A stretch of 64,000 nucleotides of DNA from positions 620,001 through 684,000 of the forward strand of contig CP074390.1 of NCBI GenBank assembly GCA_022041995.1, in the 5' to 3' direction. This stretch comes from Cupriavidus necator (GTDB lineage: Bacteria > Pseudomonadota > Gammaproteobacteria > Burkholderiales > Burkholderiaceae). This document shows positions 1 to 11,057 of the stretch, in pieces; within the stretch, counting starts at the first letter, position 1, and each line of letters starts with the position of its first letter. The translations under genes and the position numbers were made by a program. Below the pieces are notes generated by a model, which was given only the letters and a program-made list of their open reading frames with translations, ran no database searches and was not told the DNA's origin.

Positions 1-591
1 AGATCTGCGTGTAGACCTCGGCCCATTGCTGCGCGTCGGGGCGGTTCCAGCTCTGCTGCAGCTCAGAGGCCACGGCGGCGGTATCCATCGGCACCACGCC
101 GGCCTGGACAATGCGCGCCAGGGTGATCTCCTGCGCCATCTTGGAATAGGTGCCCGAGGCATCCACCACCGCGAACACCTTGTAGCCGTCCGCCACCGCG
201 CTGATCGACGGGAATGCCATGCACACGCTGGTGATGGTGCCGGCGATGATCAGGGTCTTCTTGCCGGTCTCACGCACCGCGGCGACGAAGTCGGGGTTGT
301 CCCAGGCGTTGATCTCGCCCTTGCGCGCGACGTATTTGGCATGGGGGCGTTTTCGTGGATTTCAGGGATCAGCGGGCCGTTCGGGCCTTGCGGCACGGAG
401 GCCGTGGTGATCACCGGCAGCTTGCACAGCGTCGCCATCTTGGCCAGCGCGGCCGCACGGGCGCGCAGCTCAGGCATCGGCATGTCGCCAACGGTCTGGA
501 ACAGGCCACTCTGGTGGTCGATCAGCAGCATGGCCGTATCGGCGGGATCCAGTACCGGACGTTTGCCGTTGAAATTCGCGGGTGTGGTCAT
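1..591 (-). CDS. YcaC-like isochorismatase-family hydrolase (3' partial, frameshifted)
   Basis: Cysteine hydrolase of the isochorismatase superfamily, YcaC-like branch; the substrate is unknown. The start at 591 follows an AGGAGA ribosome site. The protein begins MTTPANFNGKRPVL and shows the nucleophile-fold motif LLIDHQSG, the segment ARKGEINAWDNPDF, and the catalytic cysteine in ITSVCMAFPS. The frame breaks at the G5 run 343-347; adding one base restores a continuous YcaC-like protein up to the window edge, so a sequencing error is likely. The C-terminus lies outside the window. It is divergent from the LysR gene that follows, which is the usual arrangement for a regulator and its target. 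A second YcaC-like gene lies at 22446-23132. Confidence 0.85.
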
Positions 592-742
592 TTGGCTTTC
601 TCCTATGCAGTTGGCGAAACCGGCGACTCGGGGCAATGCCAAGCCGACCGTGTGGCCGAAGCATAGGACTTGGCGGATCACGCCGGTAGGATGGAAAATC
701 TGCCCTCAGCGTCCTACTGGCAGGACGACAGGAGCCGCCCGC

Positions 743-1651
743 TTGCATCCCGACCTTAATGACCTGTATTACTTCGCGCAGGTAGTCGACCATCAGGGCT
801 TTGCGCCCGCCGGGCGTGTGCTCGGCATACCCAAGTCCAAGCTGAGCCGGCGCGTGGCCATGCTGGAAGAACGCCTGGGCGTGCGCCTGATCCAGCGCTC
901 GACGCGGCGCTTCTCCGTGACAGAACTGGGGCAGACGTACTACGCCCACTGTAAGGCCATGCTGGTGGAGGCCGAAGCGGCCGAGAGCGCGATCGAGCAA
1001 ACCCGCGCCGAACCCAGCGGCCTGGTGCGCATGAGCTGCCCGGTGGCGCTGCTGCACGCGCGCGTGGGCGACATGATTGCGGATTTCATGGCGGCGAACC
1101 CCAAGGTCATCGTGCACCTGGAAGCCACCAACCGGCGTGTGGACGTGGTGGCGGAGGGGATCGACCTGGCCATCCGCGTGCGCGTGCCGCCACTGGAAGA
1201 CAGCGACCTGGTGATGCGCGTGCTGGCCGAGCGCGCCTGGTGCTTCGTGGCCAGCCCGGCGCTGCTGGCAGGCCATGGGCCGCTGCTGTCGCCCGCGGAC
1301 CTCAACGCGCTGCCAACGCTGGACCTGGGGCCGCCGCGGCCCTCGCACACCTGGTCGCTGTACGGCCCCGATGGCGCCACTGCTGACCTGCACCACAAGC
1401 CCCGGATGGTCACCGACGATATGATCATGCTGCGCACCGCGGCCGTGGCCGGTGCCGGCATCGTGCAGCTGCCGATCATGATGATGACCGACGAGCTACG
1501 CGATGGCCGGCTGGTGAAAGTCCTGCCGGACTGGTCGGTCAGGGGCGGCGTGATCCACGCCGTGTTCCCGTCACGGCGCGGTCTGCTGCCTTCGGTGCGT
1601 GAACTGATCGACTTCCTGTCGCTGCGCTTCGCGCAGATCAGCGAACGCTGA
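743..1651 (+). CDS. LysR-family transcriptional regulator
   Basis: LysR-type regulator of 302 residues, the usual family length. The N-terminal winged HTH occupies about residues 1-60 (LNDLYYFAQVVDHQGF, then KLSRRVAMLEERLGV and RLIQRSTRR), followed by a LysR substrate-binding domain. The open frame extends much further upstream, but that part is antisense to the hydrolase gene. I chose the TTG at 743 because it lies 8 bases after CAGGAG (729-734) and gives the normal LysR N-terminus. The 150-bp gap to the divergent hydrolase would hold both promoters, so that hydrolase is its likely target. The effector cannot be told. Confidence 0.9.
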   Translation: MHPDLNDLYYFAQVVDHQGFAPAGRVLGIPKSKLSRRVAMLEERLGVRLIQRSTRRFSVTELGQTYYAHCKAMLVEAEAAESAIEQTRAEPSGLVRMSCPVALLHARVGDMIADFMAANPKVIVHLEATNRRVDVVAEGIDLAIRVRVPPLEDSDLVMRVLAERAWCFVASPALLAGHGPLLSPADLNALPTLDLGPPRPSHTWSLYGPDGATADLHHKPRMVTDDMIMLRTAAVAGAGIVQLPIMMMTDELRDGRLVKVLPDWSVRGGVIHAVFPSRRGLLPSVRELIDFLSLRFAQISER

Positions 1652-2076
1652 GCACCGCAAGGCGGCCGCACCAGGGGCACTGCCCGTCACGCAGGCAAGT
1701 TTGGCCCGGAAGTGGTATCATTCGATATTCTATGCACGGATCGGCAACGCCCGACGTCCGTGCGCCAGCCGCAAGACAATCTCACAAAAGCATTCAGCGG
1801 CGGCATATCGGGCGTACACCCGATGCGTCTTTGGGCCGAACGGCCCACCACCCTTATCCGACCGGCGGCATGTCCGCTCCGCAACGATCGCCCCTGTACC
1901 CGGCGCATCGGCTTGCGCAGGCATGGTCCACTTCACGCCAGATTCAACGCCCGTGCTGCCGCGCGGGCCCGACGCTGGCACACAGCAACGGCGAACGGCC
2001 GCCACCGCGCGACGCTCAGCATCGGCAACCCGATGCACCGCGCCACCTGCGGCCGCGCCCATGAACAGGCATCACA
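1652..2076. other. intergenic stretch, no supported gene
   Basis: This 425-base stretch has overlapping open frames on both strands, but none has a good ribosome site or recognisable protein composition (all are Arg/Ala/Pro-rich, as expected of high-GC noise). I see no RNA gene and no clear terminator. Confidence 0.5.
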
Positions 2077-2301
2077 TTGAATCGAATCAACCCTACCCCT
2101 TACACCGTTTCCGTCTATCCCATCCAGCAGGAACCCGGCCTCTGGTTCGCGACCTACATGATTGCGGAATACCGCAATGGCGCCGAACGCATCGTCGCCA
2201 ACGTGGCAATGCGCCACGACACGCACCGCTCTGAAGCCCGCGCCAGGCAGTCCGCCCGCCGTGCCGGCGAACGCGCCGCGGCGCGCCTGCGCCAGCCGTA
2301 A
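2077..2301 (+). CDS. small conserved-looking hypothetical protein
   Basis: Not recognised. The 74-residue frame starts at a TTG and reads like a real protein (TVSVYPIQQEPGLWFATYMI, then AEYRNGAERIVANVAMRHD), with mixed hydrophobic and aromatic residues followed by an Arg/Ala-rich helical tail. There is no strong ribosome site before the TTG. It lies 98 bases upstream of the IF-1 gene on the same strand and may share its transcript. The start is uncertain. Confidence 0.55.
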   Translation: MNRINPTPYTVSVYPIQQEPGLWFATYMIAEYRNGAERIVANVAMRHDTHRSEARARQSARRAGERAAARLRQP

Positions 2302-2399
2302 GCCAGGCATCGCAAACCCCATCCCATCGGCCAGTTGGTGTCCAGTTGGCCGTCACAACAGCTCGCGCACAAGCGGCGCGGCTACAGCAAGGAGCCTCC

Positions 2400-2621
2400 T
2401 TGGCAAAAGAAGAACTGGTCGAATTTGGCGGCAAGGTTTCGGAAGTCCTGCCCGACAACCGTTTCCGCGTGATCCTGGAAAACGGCTTCGAAGTCTGGGC
2501 GTATTCGTCCGGGCGGCTGAAGAAGAACCGCATCCGCGTGCTGGCGGGCGACCGCGTCACGCTGGAGATGTCGCCCTACGACCTCACCAAGGGACGCATC
2601 AACTACCGGCACAAGTCGTAG
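2400..2621 (+). CDS. infA: translation initiation factor IF-1 (second copy type)
   Basis: Initiation factor IF-1, an S1/OB-fold protein of the 30S A site. The 73-residue product contains KVSEVLPDNRFRVILENG, SSGRLKKNRIRVLAGDRV and SPYDLTKGRINYR, which is essentially the whole family signature. The start is a TTG at 2400, six bases after AAGGAG (2389-2394); the frame also opens 18 codons earlier, but IF-1 proteins begin at this point. It is not in a ribosomal-protein operon here, which suggests the paralogous infA that many beta-proteobacteria carry in addition to the spc-operon copy. Confidence 0.95.
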   Translation: MAKEELVEFGGKVSEVLPDNRFRVILENGFEVWAYSSGRLKKNRIRVLAGDRVTLEMSPYDLTKGRINYRHKS

Positions 2622-2706
2622 GCCAGCGTCCCCTCGTCATGGCATGCGCCGCGCCGGCGCGTGCCGTCCCGCTAACGATTCATCCCTCAATCAAGGAGAA
2701 CCGATC

Positions 2707-2961
2707 ATGTCCGTCATCGAAGAATGGGAAGCCGTGCACCTGACGCCCGAAGGCTGGCAGGCAGGCAGTTACCGGCATGCACCGTGGCAGGCGGTTGAAG
2801 TCGCACCGCCCGCGTCCGGCGTGCTGACCGTCAGGCGCCATGTGACGGCGACCTATTGCGGGCCGTCGCGCGCGGTGGAAGACCGTACTCCGGAGATCGC
2901 CGACATGGCGCTGATCGAGGCGCTGCTGGAGCGCCACGGCAACCCGGTATTCCAGATCTGA
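2707..2961 (+). CDS. hypothetical protein
   Basis: Unrecognised 84-residue protein beginning MSVIEEWEAVHLTPEGW. The ATG follows a good AGGAGA site (about 2694-2699). No signal peptide, membrane segment or metal motif is seen; the composition is acidic and soluble-looking. It lies 85 bases after infA on the same strand. Function unknown. Confidence 0.7.
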   Translation: MSVIEEWEAVHLTPEGWQAGSYRHAPWQAVEVAPPASGVLTVRRHVTATYCGPSRAVEDRTPEIADMALIEALLERHGNPVFQI

Positions 2962-2981
2962 CCTGACGATTGCGTGCGGCC

Positions 2982-3356
2982 TCAGCCAAGCACGCGCACA
3001 TGCGGCCGGGCCGTCCTGAGCCCCGCGCCGACCGGCCTCAGCTCGCCGTCCCATGGCGAGGCGGCGAGGTCCAGCACCGCATCGCCCTCGCGCGCCTTGT
3101 CGTGCAGCTGGTCGCGCACCACCTGGCCGATGGCCAGGCGGCACAGCGCCTCGCCGCTGGCGGCAAGCTGACCCTGCAGGGCCCCTGGCTCGGCCAGCAC
3201 GCCGAACGACCGCCGCCCCACACCCACGAAGCTGGTGAACAGCACCCCGGTGGGACGCTCCGCATCGATAAAGCAGACTGCGACGTGATAGGTGATGCCT
3301 TTGCCCTCACCGGGCAACGTGCACAGAAAACCAGATGATCCCGAACGCATGTCCAT
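2982..3356 (-). CDS. hypothetical protein
   Basis: Unrecognised 124-residue protein. An AGGAG site (complement of 3361-3366) precedes the ATG at 3356. The N-terminal half looks beta-rich (GITYHVAVCFIDAERPTGV, FTSFVGVGRRSFGVL). It is convergent with the preceding hypothetical gene, with 20 bases between the stops. No domain assignment is possible. Confidence 0.7.
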   Translation of the reverse strand: MDMRSGSSGFLCTLPGEGKGITYHVAVCFIDAERPTGVLFTSFVGVGRRSFGVLAEPGALQGQLAASGEALCRLAIGQVVRDQLHDKAREGDAVLDLAASPWDGELRPVGAGLRTARPHVRVLG

Positions 3357-3447
3357 GAACGGACTCCTTGCAGTCTGACGGATAGCGCCGCGCCTGTCTC
3401 CCCGCTCCGCAACTGGCCTGTGACCAGGCCGCTGCGGAACCGGATTC

Positions 3448-3774
3448 CTAGATCGACGTCACGGATTCGCCGGCGACCAGGCCATTGATGATGTCTTCGC
3501 CGAACTGCAGCGCACCGCGGCGCGCCGAGCCGATGTTCTCCCAGCGCGACTCGCTCATTGGGAATACGCGCGCATGGTCGCTGCCAGGGCGATAGCCCTC
3601 GCGGCAAATCACGATCGACGCGAGGAAGCTGTTGTCGGGCTTGATGCGCGGCCAGGCCTGCTCAGGCCGATGGCGATAAACCAGGGGATACAGATCGAAA
3701 CCCTTGTAGCTGGCAAAGGGCGTACTGCCGGGAACTGTGTTGCCGGGACTGCGGCTGGGACTGCTGTCGCTCAC
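3448..3774 (-). CDS. hypothetical protein, paralogue of the adjacent 3916-4218 gene
   Basis: Unrecognised protein, but clearly homologous to its neighbour: both contain a YKG[FY]DLYPLVY motif, a [SF]xAxVVIC-like strand, W[ED]N[IV]G[SG]ARRGAL and I[IV]NGxVxGxSVT. The start is uncertain: a GTG at 3774 has a GGAG five bases upstream and is preferred, while an ATG at 3792 and a longer GTG start at 3888 are also open. No signal or membrane segment is visible. The pair probably arose by tandem duplication. Confidence 0.75.
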   Translation of the reverse strand: MSDSSPSRSPGNTVPGSTPFASYKGFDLYPLVYRHRPEQAWPRIKPDNSFLASIVICREGYRPGSDHARVFPMSESRWENIGSARRGALQFGEDIINGLVAGESVTSI

Positions 3775-3915
3775 GACATCTCCATGCGGCATCGTGCCGC
3801 GCTGATGGGAAGGATTGCTGAACTCATGTGGATCACGCGCACGGCATGGGCCATGGCCCCGCGCGGGCGGCAGCGGCGCAGAATGCACGGCGGCGCCAGG
3901 GCCCGTCGCGGACCT

Positions 3916-4218
3916 TCAGGACGCCATCGGCGCGCCGGCCGTTGTTACCGACACCCCCGGCACCGCGCCATTGATGATGGCCTCGGCATAGCGCAACGCA
4001 CCGCGTCGCGCGCCACCGACGTTATCCCACGGTGCGGCTTCCAGGCGGAAGGTGCGCGCCTGCATCCCTTCAGGCGACTCGCCTTCCAGGCAGATCACCA
4101 CGGCGGCATCGAAGGAACGGTCGGGCCGCGGCTCGGGCCACACGCGCTCGGCGGCGTGCTTGTATACGAGGGGATAGAGATCGTATCCCTTGTAAGTTGC
4201 AGCCGGATAGATATCCAT
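3916..4218 (-). CDS. hypothetical protein, paralogue of the 3448-3774 gene
   Basis: Unrecognised 100-residue protein that begins MDIYPAATYKGYDLYPLVYK and ends near INGAVPGVSVTTAG. It shares its entire length with the gene downstream, including the W-D-N-V-G-G-A-R-R-G-A-L block. The upstream sequence (complement of about 4219-4230) has a GGAGG-like site. The two genes are collinear and likely co-transcribed. Function unknown. Confidence 0.75.
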   Translation of the reverse strand: MDIYPAATYKGYDLYPLVYKHAAERVWPEPRPDRSFDAAVVICLEGESPEGMQARTFRLEAAPWDNVGGARRGALRYAEAIINGAVPGVSVTTAGAPMAS

Positions 4219-4319
4219 GGCAGCCTCCGCCGTTTGGTGATCCTGCCCCCACTCTACGCTTGTTGCCGCGCCAGCAGTGGCTTTATTTCACCGTTGCGGG
4301 GAATTGCGGCAACGGAAAT

Positions 4320-4349
4320 AAAAAAGCTCCGCGTTGGCGGAGCTTTTTT
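4320..4349 (-). terminator. intrinsic terminator downstream of the cold-shock gene
   Basis: GCTCCGC (4326-4332) and GCGGAGC (4337-4343) form a perfect seven-pair stem with a GTTG loop, flanked by six A on one side and six T on the other, so it could act in both directions. It lies 48 bases past the stop of the minus-strand cold-shock gene. Confidence 0.9.
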
Positions 4350-4396
4350 CATTGGACTGGCGCCTTGGCGCTCAGCTCAACTCAGGTCTGTGCGAT

Positions 4397-4600
4397 TCAG
4401 ATCGGCTCGATCTTGGTCGCGGCCGGGCCCTTTTGGCCGACGCCAGCGACGTAACGCACCTTCTGGCCTTCTTGCAGCGACTTGAAGCCGTTGCCCTGGA
4501 TTTCGGAGAAGTGCGCGAACAGGTCGTTGCCGCCTGCATCAGGCGTAATGAAGCCAAAACCCTTCGAATCGTTGAACCACTTGACGGTACCGGTTTCCAT
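4397..4600 (-). CDS. cold-shock protein, CspA family
   Basis: A 67-residue cold-shock-domain protein that binds single-stranded RNA and DNA and acts as an RNA chaperone. It begins METGTVKWFNDSKGFGFI, containing RNP1 (KGFGFI), and has RNP2 as LFAHFSEI; the length is typical. It is monocistronic: a strong terminator follows at 4320-4349 and a long untranslated leader precedes it. The variant residues (VRYVAGVGQKGPAATKI) fit a beta-proteobacterial Csp. Cold inducibility is not shown by the sequence. Confidence 0.95.
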   Translation of the reverse strand: METGTVKWFNDSKGFGFITPDAGGNDLFAHFSEIQGNGFKSLQEGQKVRYVAGVGQKGPAATKIEPI

Positions 4601-4924
4601 GTTGGATTCCTCAATAATTTTTTTCTCACCGGCAAAAGCGCCGGCAAGGCATGACGATCAAGGAAGACACAAGGAGAAAAAGTGGCGCCGTATGGGCAAG
4701 CACCTGGACTTCTAGGTTGCTGCTTGAAAGATCCTGCACTCATCCTTATACAGGCCCCACTCCGGCATGTCAATGAACTTCACCGGATCGGCCACAAATC
4801 ACATGGAAAGTGCGGGTTGAGCGTCGCGCCCGGAGAAAACCCGTATGCGCCGCATGCACCTGTCCACTTCGGGCCTCGAAGGCGCCGGCATGCTACAGTG
4901 GCCGATCGAACGGAACAGACACGG
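4601..4924 (-). other. leader and promoter region of the cold-shock gene
   Basis: This stretch of about 320 bases lies between the divergent csp gene and the zinc-ribbon gene. The csp-proximal part is A/T-rich compared with its surroundings (AATAATTTTTTTCTC near 4612-4626 on the plus strand), as in csp 5' leaders. I cannot place a promoter or an RNA thermometer with confidence. Confidence 0.4.
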
Positions 4925-5152
4925 ATGACACTCTGCACTGCCTGCCAGGCCATTGAACGCCACGTGCGCGGCGCCCCCGGGCACGCGGCACTGCGCATCA
5001 CCGATACCCGACGCATCAAGCCCGCCGGTTCCGCTGCCATCACCATCAGCAGCTTCGTCTGCCAGGACTGCGGTGCGCTCTGGACGTACCGGGACCAGAA
5101 GAGCGGCCCCGAACAGGGGTGGGACATCCATATGGAAGCGCAGCAGCCATAA
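4925..5152 (+). CDS. small zinc-ribbon-like hypothetical protein
   Basis: A 75-residue protein with two CxxC pairs, LCTACQ at the N-terminus and FVCQDCGALW in the middle, the spacing expected of a zinc ribbon. The ATG at 4925 has only a weak upstream site, but the first CxxC fixes the N-terminus. There is no close family name I can give. It is convergent with isocitrate dehydrogenase, with a shared terminator between them. Confidence 0.7.
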   Translation: MTLCTACQAIERHVRGAPGHAALRITDTRRIKPAGSAAITISSFVCQDCGALWTYRDQKSGPEQGWDIHMEAQQP

Positions 5153-5171
5153 CGCGTTCTGCGGCGCAAAG

Positions 5172-5198
5172 AAAAACCCCGGACCAAGGCCCGGGGTT
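5172..5198 (-). terminator. intrinsic terminator for isocitrate dehydrogenase
   Basis: CCCCGG (5177-5182) pairs with CCGGGG (5191-5196), extended by CC/GG inside. On the minus strand the stem is followed by TTTTTC, so it terminates the gene ending at 5235. The plus-strand side is poor in T. Confidence 0.8.
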
Positions 5199-5234
5199 GC
5201 GACACCTGCCGGCCCGCCAGGCGGGCCAGCCCGG

Positions 5235-7472
<2,238 letters not shown>

Positions 7473-7812
7473 TGCTTCTCTCAGATCCTCGAACGGGTGG
7501 TGGGACATCCGCCTGCTGGGTCACAGCGCGGCGGCATACTAGGCGAAAAATAGAATTTTGCCTCAGTTTGCTTTCATGGGCCTGAAAACCCACTGCTTTT
7601 TGCGCGGCTATCGGCAGAAATCCGGACGCCGGTGCCGCGTTGCGCCGCCCGCGCAGCATGATCGCTCTCCGATTGCACCGGCACTGTGGCCCGCATGACG
7701 CCTACGCTGCAGCGCAGCATGGCCGGGGCCGTGCGCCCCGCGGATCACAGTTCTGTCAAACTTGGCGCCGACAATGCAGGGTTTTGTCTCTTCAACGCCA
7801 AGGAAAACCACA
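7473..7812. other. divergent promoter region, no supported gene
   Basis: 340 bases between the divergent isocitrate dehydrogenase and esterase-like genes. It must hold both promoters. Small open frames are present but have no convincing ribosome sites; nothing else is recognised. Confidence 0.5.
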
Positions 7813-9173
7813 ATGTCTCGTCATTTGCTGCTGGCCCCGGCGGCCATCGTACTGGCCTGCCTGGGCGCGGCGCAGGCATGGGCGCAGGCCCCTGCTGCCT
7901 ACCCCGCCACGCTGGCCGGCCACGCGCTGCTGCCGGCCCAGACCCTGCTTGCCGTGCCGAAGGACGCGCCCGCTGACCTGCAGGTCAGCGGCAAGTTCAC
8001 CACCGCGCAGCGCGTGGAGAGGCCGGGCACGGTCGAAGGCAAGTCCAATGGCCGCCCCACCGGCGTGTCGCTGCCGTTCCGCGGCCAGCCGGCACAGGGG
8101 CATTCCGGCATCAAGCGCATGGCCGACGGTAGTTTCTGGGTGCTGACCGACAACGGCGCCGGCGCCAAGGCCAACTCGCCGGACTTCATGCTGTACCTGA
8201 ACCACTACAAGGTGGACTTCGGCAGCGGCCGCCTGCAGCGCCTGAAGACCATCTTCCTGCACGACCTGGACAAGAAGGTGCCGTTCCGCATCGTCCACGA
8301 GGGCACCAGGCAGCGCTACCTGACGGGATCGGATTTCGATACGGAAAGCTTCCAGTTCGCCGATGGCGCGATCTGGATCGGCGACGAATTCGGCCCGTTC
8401 CTGATCAAGGCGGACATGGACGGCAAGGTGCTGGCCGTGTTCGACACCATGGTCGACGGCAAGGTGGTGCGCTCGCCCGACCATCCCGCCGTCACCGCGC
8501 CCGGCGCGCCGGACGGCAGCGTGAAGTTCCAGGTGCGGCGCTCCAAGGGCTTCGAGGGCATGGCGTCCTCGCCCGACGGCAGCAAACTGTACGCGCTGCT
8601 GGAAGGCGCGCTGTGGGACGCCGCCGCCAAGGGCTACGAGAACGAAGGCGGCAAGCCCTACCTGCGCGTGCTGGAGTTTGATGTCAAGCAGCAGGCCTGG
8701 ACCGGCCGCCACTGGAAGTACGTGCTGGAAAGCGCCAGCCATGCCATCGGCGACTTCAACATGATCGATGCCCCACCGGCCTCATCATCGAGCGCGACAA
8801 TGGCGAAGGCACGCCGGACAAGGCCTGCCCGGCCGGGCAGAAGCGCCCGGACTGCTTTGACGATGTGGCAAAGTTCAAGCGCGTGTACAAGGTCGAACTG
8901 AGCGATGCCAACGCCGGCGGGCCGCTGCGCAAGATCGGCTATATCGACCTGCTGCGCATTGCCGATCCGGGCAAGCTTGCGCGCAAGCCGTTGACGGATG
9001 GCGTGCTGGCGTTCCCCTTCTTCACCCTCGAAAACGTCGACGTGGTCGACGCCACGCATATCGTGGTGGGTAACGACAACAACCTGCCCTTCAGCAGCAG
9101 CCGCGAGCCGAACCAGGCGGACGACAATGAGCTGGCGTTGCTGGAGGTGGGGGAGTTCTTGAAGGCGCGGTGA
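7813..9173 (+). CDS. esterase-like activity of phytase family protein (frameshifted)
   Basis: Exported protein of the phytase-like esterase family (six-bladed propeller type). The signal peptide is MSRHLLLAPAAIVLACLG...AWA-QA. Family features are GHSGIKRMADGSFWVLTDNG, TDSFQ-type SDFDTESFQFADGAIWIGDE, RRSKGFEGMASSPDG and the C-terminal GNDNNLPFSSSREP. The frame breaks at the C4 run 8771-8774; one extra C continues the protein as TGLIIERDNGEGTPDKAC to the stop at 9173. This is probably a sequencing error. AAGGA precedes the ATG. A GC palindrome after the stop may terminate both this gene and the convergent chemotaxis gene. The true substrate is unknown. Confidence 0.88.
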
Positions 9174-9194
9174 GAATCCGCCGTGATGGGGGTG

Positions 9195-9221
9195 CTCCCC
9201 TCTCCCAGAGGGGGAGGGGAG
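9195..9221. terminator. GC-rich palindrome between convergent genes
   Basis: CTCCCCTCTCCC followed by GGGGAGGGGAG with a short AGAG centre. It sits between two convergent stops and resembles the palindromes at 25951 and 35076. Likely a bidirectional terminator, although there is no long T run. Confidence 0.55.
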
Positions 9222-9239
9222 AAAACAAGCAGGGTACGC

Positions 9240-10781
9240 TTACGCCGCCAGCCTGAACGTCGACACCGCCTCTTTCAGCCGCTGCGCCTGCTCCTCCAGC
9301 GAGCCCGCTGCGGCTGCGGCTTCTTCCACCAGCGCCGCGTTCTGCTGCGTCACGGTATCCATCTGCGTCACAGCCTGGTTGACCTGCTCGATGCCGGCGC
9401 TCTGCTCGGCCGAGGCCGCGCTGATCTCGCCCATGATGTCGGTCACGCGCTTGACCGCGGCAACGATCTCCACCATGGTCTGGCCGGCCTGCGTCACCTG
9501 CATGGAACCCTTCTCGACGCGATCGACCGAATCGCCGATCAGCGCCTTGATCTCCTTGGCGGCGGAAGCGCTGCGCTGCGCCAGCGTGCGCACCTCGCCC
9601 GCGACCACGGCGAAGCCGCGGCCCTGCTCGCCGGCACGCGCCGCTTCCACCGCGGCATTGAGCGCCAGGATATTGGTCTGGAAAGCAATGCCTTCAATCA
9701 CGGCGATGATGTCGACCACCTTCCTCGACGCGCCGTTGATCTCTTCCATGGTTTCGGCAACCTTGCCCGCCGCGTCGCCGCCCTTCCCGGCGATGTCCGA
9801 GGCATTGACCGCCAGCGTGCTGGCCTGGCGCGCGTTGTCGGCGTTCTGGCGCACGATGCTGGTCAGCTCCTCCATGCTGGCCGCGGTCTGCTGCAGCGAC
9901 GAGGCCTGTTCTTCCGTGCGCTGCGACAGGTCGGTGTTGCCAGCCGCGATCTGGCTGGTGCCGGACACGATCGACTCCGTGCCCGCGCGCACCTGGCGCA
10001 CGATGCGCAGGATATTGGCATTCATGTCCGCCAGCGCCTGCAGCAGCTGTCCGGTTTCATCGCGGCTGTCGACGTCGATGCGGCTGGTCAGGTCGCCCGA
10101 CGCCACGGTGCGCGCCACCGCCACGGCGCGGTGCAGCGGCCGCGTGATGCCCACCGTCAGCCATACCGAGAACGCGATGCCGACGGCCAGCACCACCATG
10201 CCCAGCCCGATCAGGCTGTTGCGGGCGTTGACGTAGATGCCGTTGATCTCGCGCGCGGTGGCGTCGATGCTGGCACGCTGGATGTCGAGCAGCTTCTGGA
10301 TCTCGCCCAGGTAGGCGTCGCCGGCCGGGACGAACTCTTTCTCCAGCACCTGGTTGGCCTCTTCGGTCAGCCCCTCTTGCTTGAGCCTGGTGATCTTGTC
10401 GCGGCCGTTGTTGTACGGGTCGCGCACGCTCAGGATCTTCTGGAATGCGGCCTTCTCCTCGGCCGAGCTGAGCATCGGCTGGATCTTGTCGCGCAGCGCG
10501 GCGATGCCTTCGATCGACGCCTTGGTCTCGGCCGCGAAGAATGCGCCGAGCGACGGGTCGGCGCTGCGCGCCACCGCCGTGGTGCGGCGCACGCTGGTGT
10601 GCATGAGGCGGTACCAGTCGCTGACCACCCGCTCCTTGGTCAGCGGCTGCTGCATCATTGCGTGCGTGCGCTCAGCCACCTGTTGCAGGCGCATCATGCC
10701 GAATACCGTCATGAGCGCAGAAAGCAGCAATACCACCCCAAAGCCGATGCCGAGGCGGACCCCGATGCCTAGATTCTTCAT
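9240..10781 (-). CDS. methyl-accepting chemotaxis protein
   Basis: Transmembrane chemoreceptor of 513 residues. It has an N-terminal membrane helix (about residues 8-30), a four-helix-bundle periplasmic domain (MCP_2/TarH-like, containing RVVSDWYRLMHTSVRRT), a second helix (about 185-207), a HAMP domain and a signalling domain whose hairpin tip reads FQTNILALNAAVEAARAGEQ, followed by GRGFAVVAGEVRTLAQR. It would signal to CheA/CheW. The start at MKNLGIGVRLGIG (10781) was chosen over an upstream frame extension because the membrane helix begins there. The ligand is unknown, and no che genes are nearby. Confidence 0.95.
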   Translation of the reverse strand: MKNLGIGVRLGIGFGVVLLLSALMTVFGMMRLQQVAERTHAMMQQPLTKERVVSDWYRLMHTSVRRTTAVARSADPSLGAFFAAETKASIEGIAALRDKIQPMLSSAEEKAAFQKILSVRDPYNNGRDKITRLKQEGLTEEANQVLEKEFVPAGDAYLGEIQKLLDIQRASIDATAREINGIYVNARNSLIGLGMVVLAVGIAFSVWLTVGITRPLHRAVAVARTVASGDLTSRIDVDSRDETGQLLQALADMNANILRIVRQVRAGTESIVSGTSQIAAGNTDLSQRTEEQASSLQQTAASMEELTSIVRQNADNARQASTLAVNASDIAGKGGDAAGKVAETMEEINGASRKVVDIIAVIEGIAFQTNILALNAAVEAARAGEQGRGFAVVAGEVRTLAQRSASAAKEIKALIGDSVDRVEKGSMQVTQAGQTMVEIVAAVKRVTDIMGEISAASAEQSAGIEQVNQAVTQMDTVTQQNAALVEEAAAAAGSLEEQAQRLKEAVSTFRLAA

Positions 10782-11057
10782 GTCTTCTACCTGATTAGCA
10801 CTGGTTATGGCGAAGTGCCGCCGCGCACGGCTGGTCGGCGCGGCGCTCTTCGCTCTCATCGTCCGCGGGCGGGCCGCTCGGGCCGGCGCACTTGCGGGCT
10901 ATGGATGCCAACGGCATGGGGGATGGAAACTTTAGGGTCTTTCTCGATTGACGGCCAGAAGTGTGCGGATAGCGGCTATAGTGGACAGGAACCCGGCCAA
11001 AGGGCGCTCCATCCCCCGTCGCCGGCCACCCTGCCAGTCCTTTCAGAGAGATCGAGT

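Noticed and set aside
1712..2080. Several 100-residue open frames on both strands
   Set aside because: They overlap one another, lack ribosome sites and have noise composition.
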